From Candidatus Nitrosacidococcus tergens (GTDB taxonomy: Bacteria > Pseudomonadota > Gammaproteobacteria > Nitrosococcales > Nitrosococcaceae), in contig NZ_LR778175.1 in assembly GCF_902810445.1 (NCBI RefSeq), forward strand, positions 1,000,501 to 1,064,500: DNA of 64,000 bases, read 5' to 3'. The position numbers and the translations under genes were made by a program. How positions within the stretch are numbered: position 1 is the stretch's first letter; each line of letters starts with the position of its first letter. A model generated the notes under the pieces. The model was given only the letters and a program-made list of their open reading frames with translations, had not been told where the DNA came from and made no database searches. Below are positions 51,188 to 58,813 of this stretch, piece after piece.

Positions 51188-52120
51188 ATGGCTGAAAATA
51201 AAATAGCAAAACCTTTTTTGAAGTGGGCAGGTGGAAAAACTCAGCTCATTAACGACATTGAAAAGGTTTTGCCCAAAGGCATAGTAAAATCAAATTTTAC
51301 TTACATCGAACCTTTTGTGGGAAGCGGTGCGGTGCTTTTTTGGATGTTGAATAACTTTCCAAACTTGAAGAGAGCTGTGATTAATGACATCAATGAGGAC
51401 TTAATAAACACCTATAAAAAAATCGCTTCAAGCCCAAAAGAATTGATTTCAATTCTTGAGATTTTGCAAAGCGAATTTCACGCTTTGGAAGGAAACGAAG
51501 ACAATAAAAAGGCTTATTATTACGAAAAAAGGATTTTATATAACACCAGAAAAGAAACAATAAGCGGGCAAGTTGCTTTGTTTATTTTCCTTAATCGCAC
51601 TTGCTTCAATGGCTTGTATCGAGTAAATCGCAAGAATGAATATAACGTGCCTATGGGCAGTTACAAGAAGCCGATGATTTGCGACAAAGAAAATATTTTA
51701 GCAGTTAGCGAAGCATTACATAAAGTAGAAATTTTGTGCGGAGATTTTGAACGAACCATTAATTTTTCTGAACAAAAGACACTTTTTTATTTTGATCCGC
51801 CATACAAACCATTGAATGAAACTTCCAGCTTTAATTCTTACGCAAAAGACGAATTTAACGATGATGAACAAATTCGTTTAAAGGAATTTTGCAATAAACT
51901 TGACGTTTTAAATCACAGTTGGATTTTAAGTAATTCAGACATAAAAGGAAAAGATAAAAACGATAATTTTTTTGATGATTTGTATTCAGGTTTCAACATT
52001 CAAAGAGTTGAAGCGAAAAGAAGCATAAACGCAAATCCTAATAAAAGAGGTAAATTAACGGAGTTGCTAATTACAAATCAAGTAAGCAGCAAAGAAAAAG
52101 AATATGTCAGAGCAGTTTGA
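51188..52120 (+). CDS. dam: Dam-type DNA adenine N6-methyltransferase
   Basis: Class alpha (D12) adenine methyltransferase, expected to modify GATC. Motif X/I is present as PFLKWAGGKTQLI, then YIEPFVGSGAVLFWML, VINDINEDLINTY, FLNRTCFNGLYRVNRKNEYNVPMG, the catalytic DPPY in FYFDPPYKPL, and SNSDIKGKD. From ATG 51188 it has 310 residues; an in-frame TTG at 51158 is less likely. The first codons of a DpnII-like endonuclease gene overlap its end, so it was the methylase of a restriction pair and is now an orphan. Base composition matches the sacsin-like gene. Confidence 0.9.
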   Translation: MAENKIAKPFLKWAGGKTQLINDIEKVLPKGIVKSNFTYIEPFVGSGAVLFWMLNNFPNLKRAVINDINEDLINTYKKIASSPKELISILEILQSEFHALEGNEDNKKAYYYEKRILYNTRKETISGQVALFIFLNRTCFNGLYRVNRKNEYNVPMGSYKKPMICDKENILAVSEALHKVEILCGDFERTINFSEQKTLFYFDPPYKPLNETSSFNSYAKDEFNDDEQIRLKEFCNKLDVLNHSWILSNSDIKGKDKNDNFFDDLYSGFNIQRVEAKRSINANPNKRGKLTELLITNQVSSKEKEYVRAV

Positions 52121-52166
52121 AATCTTCTTAAAGCAAAATTTGAGGTGTTGGTTTCGGTTCAACTAA
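52104..52166 (+). pseudogene. Vestigial 5' end of a DpnII-like restriction endonuclease gene
   Basis: ATG 52104 overlaps the last 17 bases of dam in another frame and encodes MSEQFEIFLKQ, the characteristic opening of endonucleases paired with this type of Dam. The similarity then stops and a TAA follows after 20 codons. The body of the gene has been deleted, with the junction near 52137. Confidence 0.5.
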
Positions 52167-52214
52167 ACTATGAAACTTTTACAAATATATTGAAAAACCT
52201 TAATAGAAAGTTAT

Positions 52215-52806
52215 ATGAGCAGCTCGCAAAAATCTAATCAAACGCTTGAAAGTTTCAACCAAGAAGTTGAACAACTCAAATATGCTTCGAGTGCTTACAA
52301 AAAACTACAGCAACTCACGGAAATCTATAATGACATAATCCATAATCGATCGGTTTGAAGAAAACAACAAAATACTTGACCGAATAAATGAGTTACAAAA
52401 GGCTCAGCAAGAAAAAGTTACAAGTAGTTTAGTAGAAATTGAAATCGCTAACAAACAAACCAAAATTGAATTTAACAAGCTTATCAAAGAAAAAACAGAC
52501 CATATACGAAAAGAAAATAATGGCTTTTACAAAGAACTTGAAAGAATGATTTAAATAAAACTTGATGACGATCAATCGAAAATCAAAAAATTAATAGAGA
52601 ACGAAAAAAAACCAAATCAAGGAGATTTTTGAAATTGAGTTTCTAAAAATACAAAGGAATTGAAACAAGTTATAGAAACAGAAGCCGATACGCAAATACA
52701 GTTATTTACCGACAATCAAAATACAATTAAAGTTTCTGTTTGGGTTATTGGGGGTATAACTTTAATAATGAGTGTTTTAGCAGTAATAAAACCATGGGTA
52801 ATGTAA
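52215..52806 (+). pseudogene. Broken coiled-coil protein with C-terminal membrane anchor
   Basis: Frame pieces in order: MSSSQKSNQTLESFNQEVEQLKYASSAYKKLQQLTEIYND, then after a shift RFEENNKILDRINELQKAQQEKV and IEFNKLIKEKTDHIRKENNGFYKELERM, a stop, IKLDDDQSKIKKLIENE, and finally VIETEADTQIQLF with the membrane span VWVIGGITLIMSVLAVI, ending at TAA 52804. At least two frameshifts and one stop inactivate it. The original was a tail-anchored coiled-coil protein of about 195 residues. I know no function; its place between dam and the HAD operon suggests an accessory role in a defence locus. Confidence 0.55.
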
Positions 52807-53123
52807 CGAAAATTTCATCATTAACAAACAATAAATAAATCCTGCTCTTCTGTAAAATCTCCTTTCTCTTCTTTAAGTCTAGGCAGATTTAGTCTAGATA
52901 ATTAGATACTTCTTATTAGTATAGCAATCATCTATTTCTTTTTTGTATTCAATCAGATAATATCTTATTGTACTTATAATAACAGAGAACCATCTTAATG
53001 ATTTTTACTAAATACTCTAGAAATTCTGAATTTTGCAATGCACCCCCCTCGGCAACACATGGAGTAAACTTGCGGGCTACAACAAATTATCAAAAGCAGT
53101 CACGTAAGTATTTAACTTTTCAG

Positions 53124-53159
53124 ACGAATAAAAAGAAAACCTGCCCATAACAGGCAGGT
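53124..53159 (-). terminator. Strong leftward terminator with no leftward gene
   Basis: Read leftward, CCTGCC, six-base loop, GGCAGG (stem shared with 53141-53159) is followed by TTTTCTTTTTATT. No leftward gene ends here. A related CTGCC/GGCAG hairpin (GCTGCC, CAAACATT, GGCAGC) lies at 53252-53271. A short leftward transcript is possible. Confidence 0.6.
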
Positions 53160-53323
53160 CGCAAGGCAAACAAATCGTTTCGATTAAATTTTTTTGATAA
53201 GAAAATTATTTTTGCATCAAACATTTGTCGGTAAAATCTGCCCTGCGTCAAGCTGCCCAAACATTGGCAGCAAGTGTAGTAACCGTCCTTGAGACAACTA
53301 CCGAGCCGAAAACGAACAGCAAA

Positions 53324-53923
53324 ATGAAGCAAACAGACAAAGTAGCGCAAAATATTGGTAATAAGATCACGGCTAATACAGTTTTATTCTTTGATCTGGA
53401 TGGAACGTTAATTGATACAAATCTTGTTAATTTTCTTTCTTATAAGAAAGCAATACTCTCAGTAACAAAATCAGACCATAGTCTGATATACAATCCTAGC
53501 AAACGTTTTAATCGTAGTAATCTCAAAAATACTGTTCCTAATTTGACAGAAAGTGATTACGAAAAAATAATCCAAGAAAAAGAAGAATACTACAATGATT
53601 TTTTACACGAAACCAAGCTGAATACTGAAATTGTTAACATTCTTTTCAAATGTTCAAATACAAATCAAACTGTTTTAGTTACAAATTCCTACAAAAACAG
53701 AGCAATGGTAACATTAAAACACTTTGGGCTTGAAGATAAGTTTAACAACATCTTTTGCAGAGAATTTAGCAATAACGACAAAAAGATAAACAAATTTCAA
53801 AACGCAATTTCCAAATTAGGTGTATCGCCTAATCTAGTTATTGCTTTTGAAAATGAACAAGTAGAAATTGAAAACGCTAAAAATGCGGGTATTCAAAAAA
53901 TCATAAAAATTAAAACTATTTAA
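53324..53923 (+). CDS. HAD superfamily hydrolase, first gene of the HAD-PRT-DprA operon
   Basis: Predicted small-molecule phosphatase of 199 residues. Motif I is LFFDLDGTLIDTN (Asp24, Asp26) and motif II is TVLVTNS. The acidic motif IV usually read as FED is FENEQVEIENAKNAG here, with Asn in place of Asp, so metal binding may be altered. ATG 53324 is preferred; a TTG at 53225 would add 33 residues of dissimilar composition. It is the first of three rightward genes with gaps of 7 and 14 bases. Substrate unknown; the company of a phosphoribosyltransferase suggests a nucleotide or ribose-phosphate. Confidence 0.8.
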   Translation: MKQTDKVAQNIGNKITANTVLFFDLDGTLIDTNLVNFLSYKKAILSVTKSDHSLIYNPSKRFNRSNLKNTVPNLTESDYEKIIQEKEEYYNDFLHETKLNTEIVNILFKCSNTNQTVLVTNSYKNRAMVTLKHFGLEDKFNNIFCREFSNNDKKINKFQNAISKLGVSPNLVIAFENEQVEIENAKNAGIQKIIKIKTI

Positions 53924-53930
53924 ATTCAAT

Positions 53931-54893
53931 ATGGCTACACTCTTTTTTATTGCTATTGTTTTAGTTGTATATCTATACGACTATTCTAATAGCAGCAAAA
54001 ACCGGTCTAATCGCTCTTCCTATTTTAATAACTCATCTGCCACAGAAAAGCAAAAAGTACTAAAGGGAAAACAAGAACTAGAACAAAAGCAACCTAAAGA
54101 ACGACAAGCAGAGCTTACAGAGTTGTTTGAAAAAGTACTAACTAAAAGAAAACAAGAGCTAGATCAAAAGCAACGTAAAGAACGACAAGCGAGGCTTGAA
54201 AAAGTACTAAAAGGAAAACAAGAACTAGAACAAAGGCAGCTTAAAGAACAACAAGCAGAGCTTGAATTTAAAAATAAATTTACAATTTACGCTAATAATT
54301 ATCTAACAAGAGATGTGACAGCTTTTTATCACGCTGACTATCATAGTGGCGGAAATTGGCGTATAGACGGAACAATTGAAAATATGATTTGGACTATAAA
54401 AAATGATGTAAGCCCATTTCCTTATCGTTTGCCTAGAACAAAACAGCGATTAGAACATCTTTTATTAACAGACTTACCTAAAATTAGAAACAAAACAAAT
54501 TTCAATAACCTAACCGTTTGTGTTGTTCCACGTTCAAAAGCAGAAAATCATTACAGAAAAGACCAACTACTGTTTAGGGAAATTATTAGTTTAGTTGTCG
54601 ATGTGTTGCCCGATTTTAGCAATGGGACAAAATACATTATTCGCCATACAAACACGAGAACAACGCATTTAGATAGAAATGGTCAAGGTGGGGACGGAAA
54701 TTTACCATATCCAGGAATTACAAAAAATACTTGCACAATTTTAACTGAGATACAGGGAAAAGATATTTTACTTATAGACGATTTATACACAAAAAGCGTA
54801 AATATTGATGAAGATGCTATCCAAGCATTGCTTGACAATGGTGCTAATTCAGTTACTTTTTACTCTATTGGGAAAACTGTATTAAGAAATTAA
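53931..54893 (+). CDS. Membrane-anchored phosphoribosyltransferase-like protein
   Basis: 320 residues. Residues 2-17 (ATLFFIAIVLVVYLYD) form an N-terminal membrane span. Residues about 43-113 are a charged coiled coil built of repeated units (KVLKGKQELEQKQPKERQAEL and two variants). The remaining 190 residues include the PRPP-site motif KDILLIDDLYTKSVNI (277-292), where the usual DDxxTTG reads DDLYTKS. A TVCVVPRSKAE strand upstream resembles the purine/orotate-type fold. It would thus be a tethered, possibly modified, phosphoribosyltransferase. It sits between the HAD and DprA-like genes. Function beyond the fold is inference. Confidence 0.65.
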   Translation: MATLFFIAIVLVVYLYDYSNSSKNRSNRSSYFNNSSATEKQKVLKGKQELEQKQPKERQAELTELFEKVLTKRKQELDQKQRKERQARLEKVLKGKQELEQRQLKEQQAELEFKNKFTIYANNYLTRDVTAFYHADYHSGGNWRIDGTIENMIWTIKNDVSPFPYRLPRTKQRLEHLLLTDLPKIRNKTNFNNLTVCVVPRSKAENHYRKDQLLFREIISLVVDVLPDFSNGTKYIIRHTNTRTTHLDRNGQGGDGNLPYPGITKNTCTILTEIQGKDILLIDDLYTKSVNIDEDAIQALLDNGANSVTFYSIGKTVLRN

Positions 54894-54907
54894 ATAACTT
54901 TGTAGAA

Positions 54908-55909
54908 ATGAAATATACAGATAATTCACTAAATATTTTAACTACCAAATCTTACAAAGGAATTGGTAATGCGTGGATAGTGAAAAACTTGAAAGGCAAC
55001 GAAAGTGTTGAAACTATTGTTTCATTGCTAAACAAAATAATCAAAGGAGAATCTACAAGCATAGATGAATTTGAACACTTAAAAAATCATTATGAAACAA
55101 AACTTACTCAAAAATTTGAAGAATGTTGCGATGGTTTTGTTGCTTTGGGAGATAACAATTTTCCACAGCATCGTGGAAATGTAAAAGAAAGTGAGCGACC
55201 TGTTTTTCTTTTTTACAAAGGCAATATCGACTTGTTGAGCATTGAAAATAAAAACATTTCAATAATTGGACTTTTAAACCCAGTAGGAACCATAGAAGAA
55301 AGAGAACGAAATATTGTTGCTCAATTTGTAAAAAACGGTGCGACAATAGTAAGTGGTTTAGCGTTTGGTTGTGATAGTATTTCTCATCAACAGGCATTAG
55401 ATTCTAACGGCAATACAGTTGCAATTTTACCAAGCCCATTAAACAATATTCTGCCAATAAAAAACAAAGAGTTAGCATTTCAAATTGTAGAAGAAGGTGG
55501 ACTACTTGTTACTGAATATGGAACTACTTTTAAAAGCCAAATGGAATTAAGTAGTCGTTATAAAGCACGAGACCGCTTACAGGCATTATTTTGTGACACT
55601 ATTGTTTTAGCCGCAAGTTATGCTAAAAATTCTGCTGAACGTTGGAAAATGTTTGGACAAAAACTTGACAGCGGAGCACGTTTAGCGATGGATTACGCAA
55701 GAGAATACGATATTCCACGAGCAGTAATGTATGACCAACATATTGACGAGAACAATCCAATGTTTGACTTGAATAGAGATCTAATCAAAGAACAAAGGAA
55801 TATTACAATTATAAAGCAGAACAATATTACTGAGAAAGTAGAGATGATAATGTCTAAACAACCACCGATTAAAAACACGACACCATCTCAAACAAACTTA
55901 TTCGGCTGA
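54908..55909 (+). CDS. Divergent DprA/Smf-like protein
   Basis: DprA loads RecA on incoming single-stranded DNA in competent cells; divergent relatives are found in defence loci. This 333-residue protein keeps the Rossmann core: FPQHRGNVKESERPVFLFYKGN, ATIVSGLAFGCDSISHQQAL (SGLAFGCD at 149-156) and NTVAILPSPLNNILPIKNKELAFQIVEEGGLLVTEY. The usual VGSR strand is replaced by IIGLLNPVGT. The downstream part (SSRYKARDRLQALFCDTIVLAAS, SAERWKMFGQKLDSG) departs from housekeeping DprA. It is the third gene of the HAD-PRT operon and shares its AT-rich style, so it is unlikely to be this host's competence gene. Confidence 0.8.
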   Translation: MKYTDNSLNILTTKSYKGIGNAWIVKNLKGNESVETIVSLLNKIIKGESTSIDEFEHLKNHYETKLTQKFEECCDGFVALGDNNFPQHRGNVKESERPVFLFYKGNIDLLSIENKNISIIGLLNPVGTIEERERNIVAQFVKNGATIVSGLAFGCDSISHQQALDSNGNTVAILPSPLNNILPIKNKELAFQIVEEGGLLVTEYGTTFKSQMELSSRYKARDRLQALFCDTIVLAASYAKNSAERWKMFGQKLDSGARLAMDYAREYDIPRAVMYDQHIDENNPMFDLNRDLIKEQRNITIIKQNNITEKVEMIMSKQPPIKNTTPSQTNLFG

Positions 55910-56120
55910 CAATAAAAGATGAAACAAAGCGAACGACAAAAAAGGACACCAGCTACCAACATCATATTGGCAGTAAACGAACTTAGTCTAGATAGTTAAA
56001 ATATCTTATTATACTTAAAGGTATTTAGTTAATGTGGGTATAATTATAAATTAATATTTAATATATTAAAAACAGTATTTTATATATATTTTTTCATATA
56101 ATTATTAATTAATAGATGGA

Positions 56121-56543
56121 ATTATAAGGTTATACCCTATGGAGTGATCATGGGGAAGAAGTACCCTATCAATGGACAAAAGAGGCCTTCGTTGAAGGCA
56201 AAGTAAAACAATTGTTACAGATGCTACCATAACTATGTGGCTCAAGAAAATCACTTTGGAGCAAATGTTTGAGTAATTCATAAGGGAATAAAGACTCTTT
56301 TTGCTCTTGTCCTCATGGGGCTAGGCGTGCCATGAGTCGTTCAGAGGCTAGCCAGCTGCTAAAAAGTGCTTTACTGTTACTGAGCATGAAATAGCCGCTC
56401 AAGGAGTGGAGTACCGAAAAGACGTAGAAGTGATTGATGAGACTCCTGATGCTTATAAAAATATTGATGCAGTAATGGCAGCTCAATCAGATTTAATTGA
56501 AACACTACATATCTTAAAACAGATAGTGTGTGTTAAGGGGTAA
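56121..56543 (+). pseudogene. rtcB RNA ligase remnant (C-terminal part)
   Basis: Fragments across frames match the end of the RNA-splicing ligase RtcB: YHNYVAQENHFGANV (normally CHHNYV), SFCSCPHGA-RRAMSRSEA, TVTEHEIAAQGVEYRKDVEVIDETPDAYKNIDAVMAAQSDLIETLHILKQ and the terminal VVCVKG as IVCVKG before TAA 56541. Several frameshifts and stops interrupt it, and the N-terminal catalytic metal-binding part is missing. An open stretch before it (LWSDHGEEVPYQWTKEAF) is of unknown origin. The final segment is so similar to the family that the identity is secure. Confidence 0.8.
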
Positions 56544-56566
56544 CAAAATGGTGATTATTTATTGCC

Positions 56567-56607
56567 AAAAAAAACGCAGAGGAACCCATCTCAAACTTTC
56601 CTCTGCG
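56567..56607 (-). terminator. Terminator downstream of the Sel1-repeat gene
   Basis: Read leftward, CGCAGAGGAA pairs with TTCCTCTGCG (10 bp) and is followed by eight T. It lies about 97 bases beyond the stop of the Sel1 gene. Confidence 0.85.
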
Positions 56608-56703
56608 AATAACCATTTTACAAGGATAAAGATAGAACAAATAATGAAAAAAGCAAGCATGAATTTAATAAATATTAATAATATTATATTTATTTTGATA
56701 GCA

Positions 56704-57345
56704 TTATCCTTTTTTACTTTCAGTTTCACTTTGAAAATAAATATCTAAAGCTTTAAGTAAATTTCCGGGCTGACTCATTTGCTGGCTTAGAGTCTGAGCC
56801 GTTGTGATTTCTTCATTAGTCATGAGTTTAGTGATCTCTGTTCTTAGATATCTTGCCCCTGGAAGGGTAGTTGCTGCCGTATTCCAAAAAGCATAAGCAA
56901 TAACATAGTTTTGATTAACCCCCTTTCCTTTTTGATACATCATCCCAAGGCCATACTGAGCATCTGGATCTCCTTGATCTGCTGCCCGATAAAGCCATTT
57001 AATTGCCTCTCTAAAATCTTGAGCTACCCCTTGTCCATTAGCATAAAGTAAGCCTAAATTATATTGAGCATAGGAATCTCCCTGCTTGGCTGCTTTTTCA
57101 TACCATAGGGCTGCTTTAGTAAAATCTCGAGGTACTAAAACACCTTGGGCATAGGTGAGTCCTAACATATACTGAGCATCTTTATTACCCCCTTGGGCAG
57201 CTTGGGTCATTTGTGCTAACCGCTCTTCAGGAGTAGGAGGGAAAACGCTTTCAGTTTTTGCCCATCCTAATTGAATAGATCCTAAAAAAATAACGATAAA
57301 AAAATAAAATCTAAGGATTAACATAAATTGTTTCATAGGTATCAT
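56704..57345 (-). CDS. Exported Sel1-repeat protein
   Basis: 213 residues with a hydrophobic N-terminal segment (FMLILRFYFFIVIFLGSIQLGWA) that is a likely signal peptide. Three to four Sel1 repeats follow: GNKDAQYMLGLTYAQG, GDSYAQYNLGLLYANG, GDPDAQYGLGMMYQKG, then a helical end. Sel1 repeats are TPR-like helical pairs used as protein-binding scaffolds, often in the envelope. The partner is unknown. It is leftward and divergent from maf. Confidence 0.87.
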   Translation of the reverse strand: MIPMKQFMLILRFYFFIVIFLGSIQLGWAKTESVFPPTPEERLAQMTQAAQGGNKDAQYMLGLTYAQGVLVPRDFTKAALWYEKAAKQGDSYAQYNLGLLYANGQGVAQDFREAIKWLYRAADQGDPDAQYGLGMMYQKGKGVNQNYVIAYAFWNTAATTLPGARYLRTEITKLMTNEEITTAQTLSQQMSQPGNLLKALDIYFQSETESKKG

Positions 57346-57426
57346 ATAGCTTAGCTTACATAGATGATGTAAATATAAATAATTCTTTAGCTTGTTGCTA
57401 GGTATAATGATCGTAAAAATTATTTT

Positions 57427-58023
57427 ATGGCAATTTTTAATGCTTATCCTCCGTTAATATTAGCTTCTAGTTCTCCCTATCGAGCAGCATTACTAAAACG
57501 TCTAAATATTCCCTTTAAATGTTGCTCACCACATATCGATGAAGCACCCTTATTTGAGGAAACGCCACAACATCTGGCAAGCAGACTTGCTCAGCAAAAA
57601 GCTCAAGCAGTTAGAGAGCAATTTCCACAAGGACTGATTATTGGATCTGATCAAGTAGCTAGTATAGATGAAAAAATATTAGATAAACCAGAAACCCACG
57701 AGCGGGCAGTTACTCAACTAAAAGTAGCTTCTGGAAAAAAAATGATTTTCTATACGGGATTATGCGTACTTGATGGGAAAACCGATCAGATGGAACTTAT
57801 CGTAGAGCCATTTTATGTATATTTTCGCTCGCTTACTCAAGAGCAAATAGAAAACTATCTTCAACAGGAACAACCCTATGATTGTGCAGGAAGTTTTAAA
57901 GCAGAGGGATTAGGGATTGTTTTATTTGAGCAACTTGAGGGATCTGATCCTAATGCTTTAATCGGATTGCCTCTAATTCAATTGGTTACATTGCTAAATA
58001 AAATAGGTTATTCAATTTTATAG
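57427..58023 (+). CDS. Maf/YceF family nucleotide pyrophosphatase
   Basis: House-cleaning enzyme that hydrolyses non-canonical or methylated nucleoside triphosphates to monophosphates. Family blocks: LILASSSPYRAALLKRL, HLASRLAQQKAQAV, IIGSDQVASID, KPETHERAVTQLKVASG, and the C-terminal YDCAGSFKAEGLG and DPNALIGLPL. The DQVA and the AGSFK pattern fit the YceF (7-methyl-GTP) subtype more than YhdE. 198 residues is full length. It ends just inside the convergent rsmA stop. Confidence 0.9.
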   Translation: MAIFNAYPPLILASSSPYRAALLKRLNIPFKCCSPHIDEAPLFEETPQHLASRLAQQKAQAVREQFPQGLIIGSDQVASIDEKILDKPETHERAVTQLKVASGKKMIFYTGLCVLDGKTDQMELIVEPFYVYFRSLTQEQIENYLQQEQPYDCAGSFKAEGLGIVLFEQLEGSDPNALIGLPLIQLVTLLNKIGYSIL

Positions 58024-58812
58024 ATCAGTTGTTTTTTTCTGCCAATAGTGAGCTAAAGTAAGGTATTCTGTTAAAGAAAGTGCCTCAGGCCGCAGCCTAG
58101 AATCGATATTTAATTCTTTAAGCTCCTCAGCACTTATCCATCCTTTTAAACTATTAGCTAGAGTTTTACGACGTTGCGAAAAAGCTTGGGTAACTATTTG
58201 GTTGAGTACTTTATGGAAAAAATTAGAAGCTAAAGGAATTTTTCTAGGGATAAGACGAACTACCATAGAGTCTACTTTAGGTGGCGGCAGAAAAGCACCA
58301 GGTTTTACAGTAAATAATCGGATTACCGTGCAATAAAATTGGGTCATTACACTTAACCGACCATAATCCTTACTATTAGGTGTTGCGCCCATTCTAAGTA
58401 CAATTTCCCGTTGGAGCATAAAGTGGTAATCTTTAATGCTATCTGCTTGAGTAAATAGGTGAAATAGTAAGGCAGTAGAGATATTATAAGGTAGATTACC
58501 TACAATCCTTAAAGGTTGCTGATTTCCTAAATTGCTAAAATCAAAGCGTAATGCATCTTGATTATATAAAATAAGCTTGCCTTTAGTAGAATCAGAGGAA
58601 CATGCCTGAGTAAGATGACTAGCAAGATCTCGATCTAATTCAATAGCATGAAGTTGGGGTATCTTCCTTAACAACGGGAACGTAAGTGCCCCTTGTCCAG
58701 GACCAATCTCCACAATAGTATCATTAGGTTGTGGCTGAATAGCCTCTATAATTTGGCTAATAATATAAGGATCATGGAGAAAGTGTTGACCAAAACGCTT
58801 TTTAGGCTGCAT
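58018..58812 (-). CDS. rsmA: 16S rRNA (adenine1518-N6/adenine1519-N6)-dimethyltransferase
   Basis: KsgA dimethylates two adjacent adenines in helix 45 of 16S rRNA, a late check on 30S assembly. Visible: KRFGQHFLHDPYII, SAM-binding VEIGPGQGALTFPLL, ELDRDLA and the catalytic NLPYNIS, then PKVDSMVVRL and AFSQRRKTLANSLKG. I placed the start at ATG 58812 (MQPKKRFGQ), one base after the pdxA stop, giving 264 residues. An upstream in-frame ATG at 58857 would add unrelated sequence inside pdxA. Order lptD-surA-pdxA-rsmA is conserved. Confidence 0.96.
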   Translation of the reverse strand: MQPKKRFGQHFLHDPYIISQIIEAIQPQPNDTIVEIGPGQGALTFPLLRKIPQLHAIELDRDLASHLTQACSSDSTKGKLILYNQDALRFDFSNLGNQQPLRIVGNLPYNISTALLFHLFTQADSIKDYHFMLQREIVLRMGATPNSKDYGRLSVMTQFYCTVIRLFTVKPGAFLPPPKVDSMVVRLIPRKIPLASNFFHKVLNQIVTQAFSQRRKTLANSLKGWISAEELKELNIDSRLRPEALSLTEYLTLAHYWQKKTTDL

Positions 58813-58813
58813 T

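Noticed and set aside
53120..53350. 76-residue leftward frame over the terminator
   Set aside because: It contains the hairpin itself and overlaps the start of the HAD gene; no family resemblance.
56530..56748. 72-residue rightward frame
   Set aside because: It starts inside the rtcB remnant and runs through the Sel1-gene terminator; composition is non-coding and no ribosome site is present.
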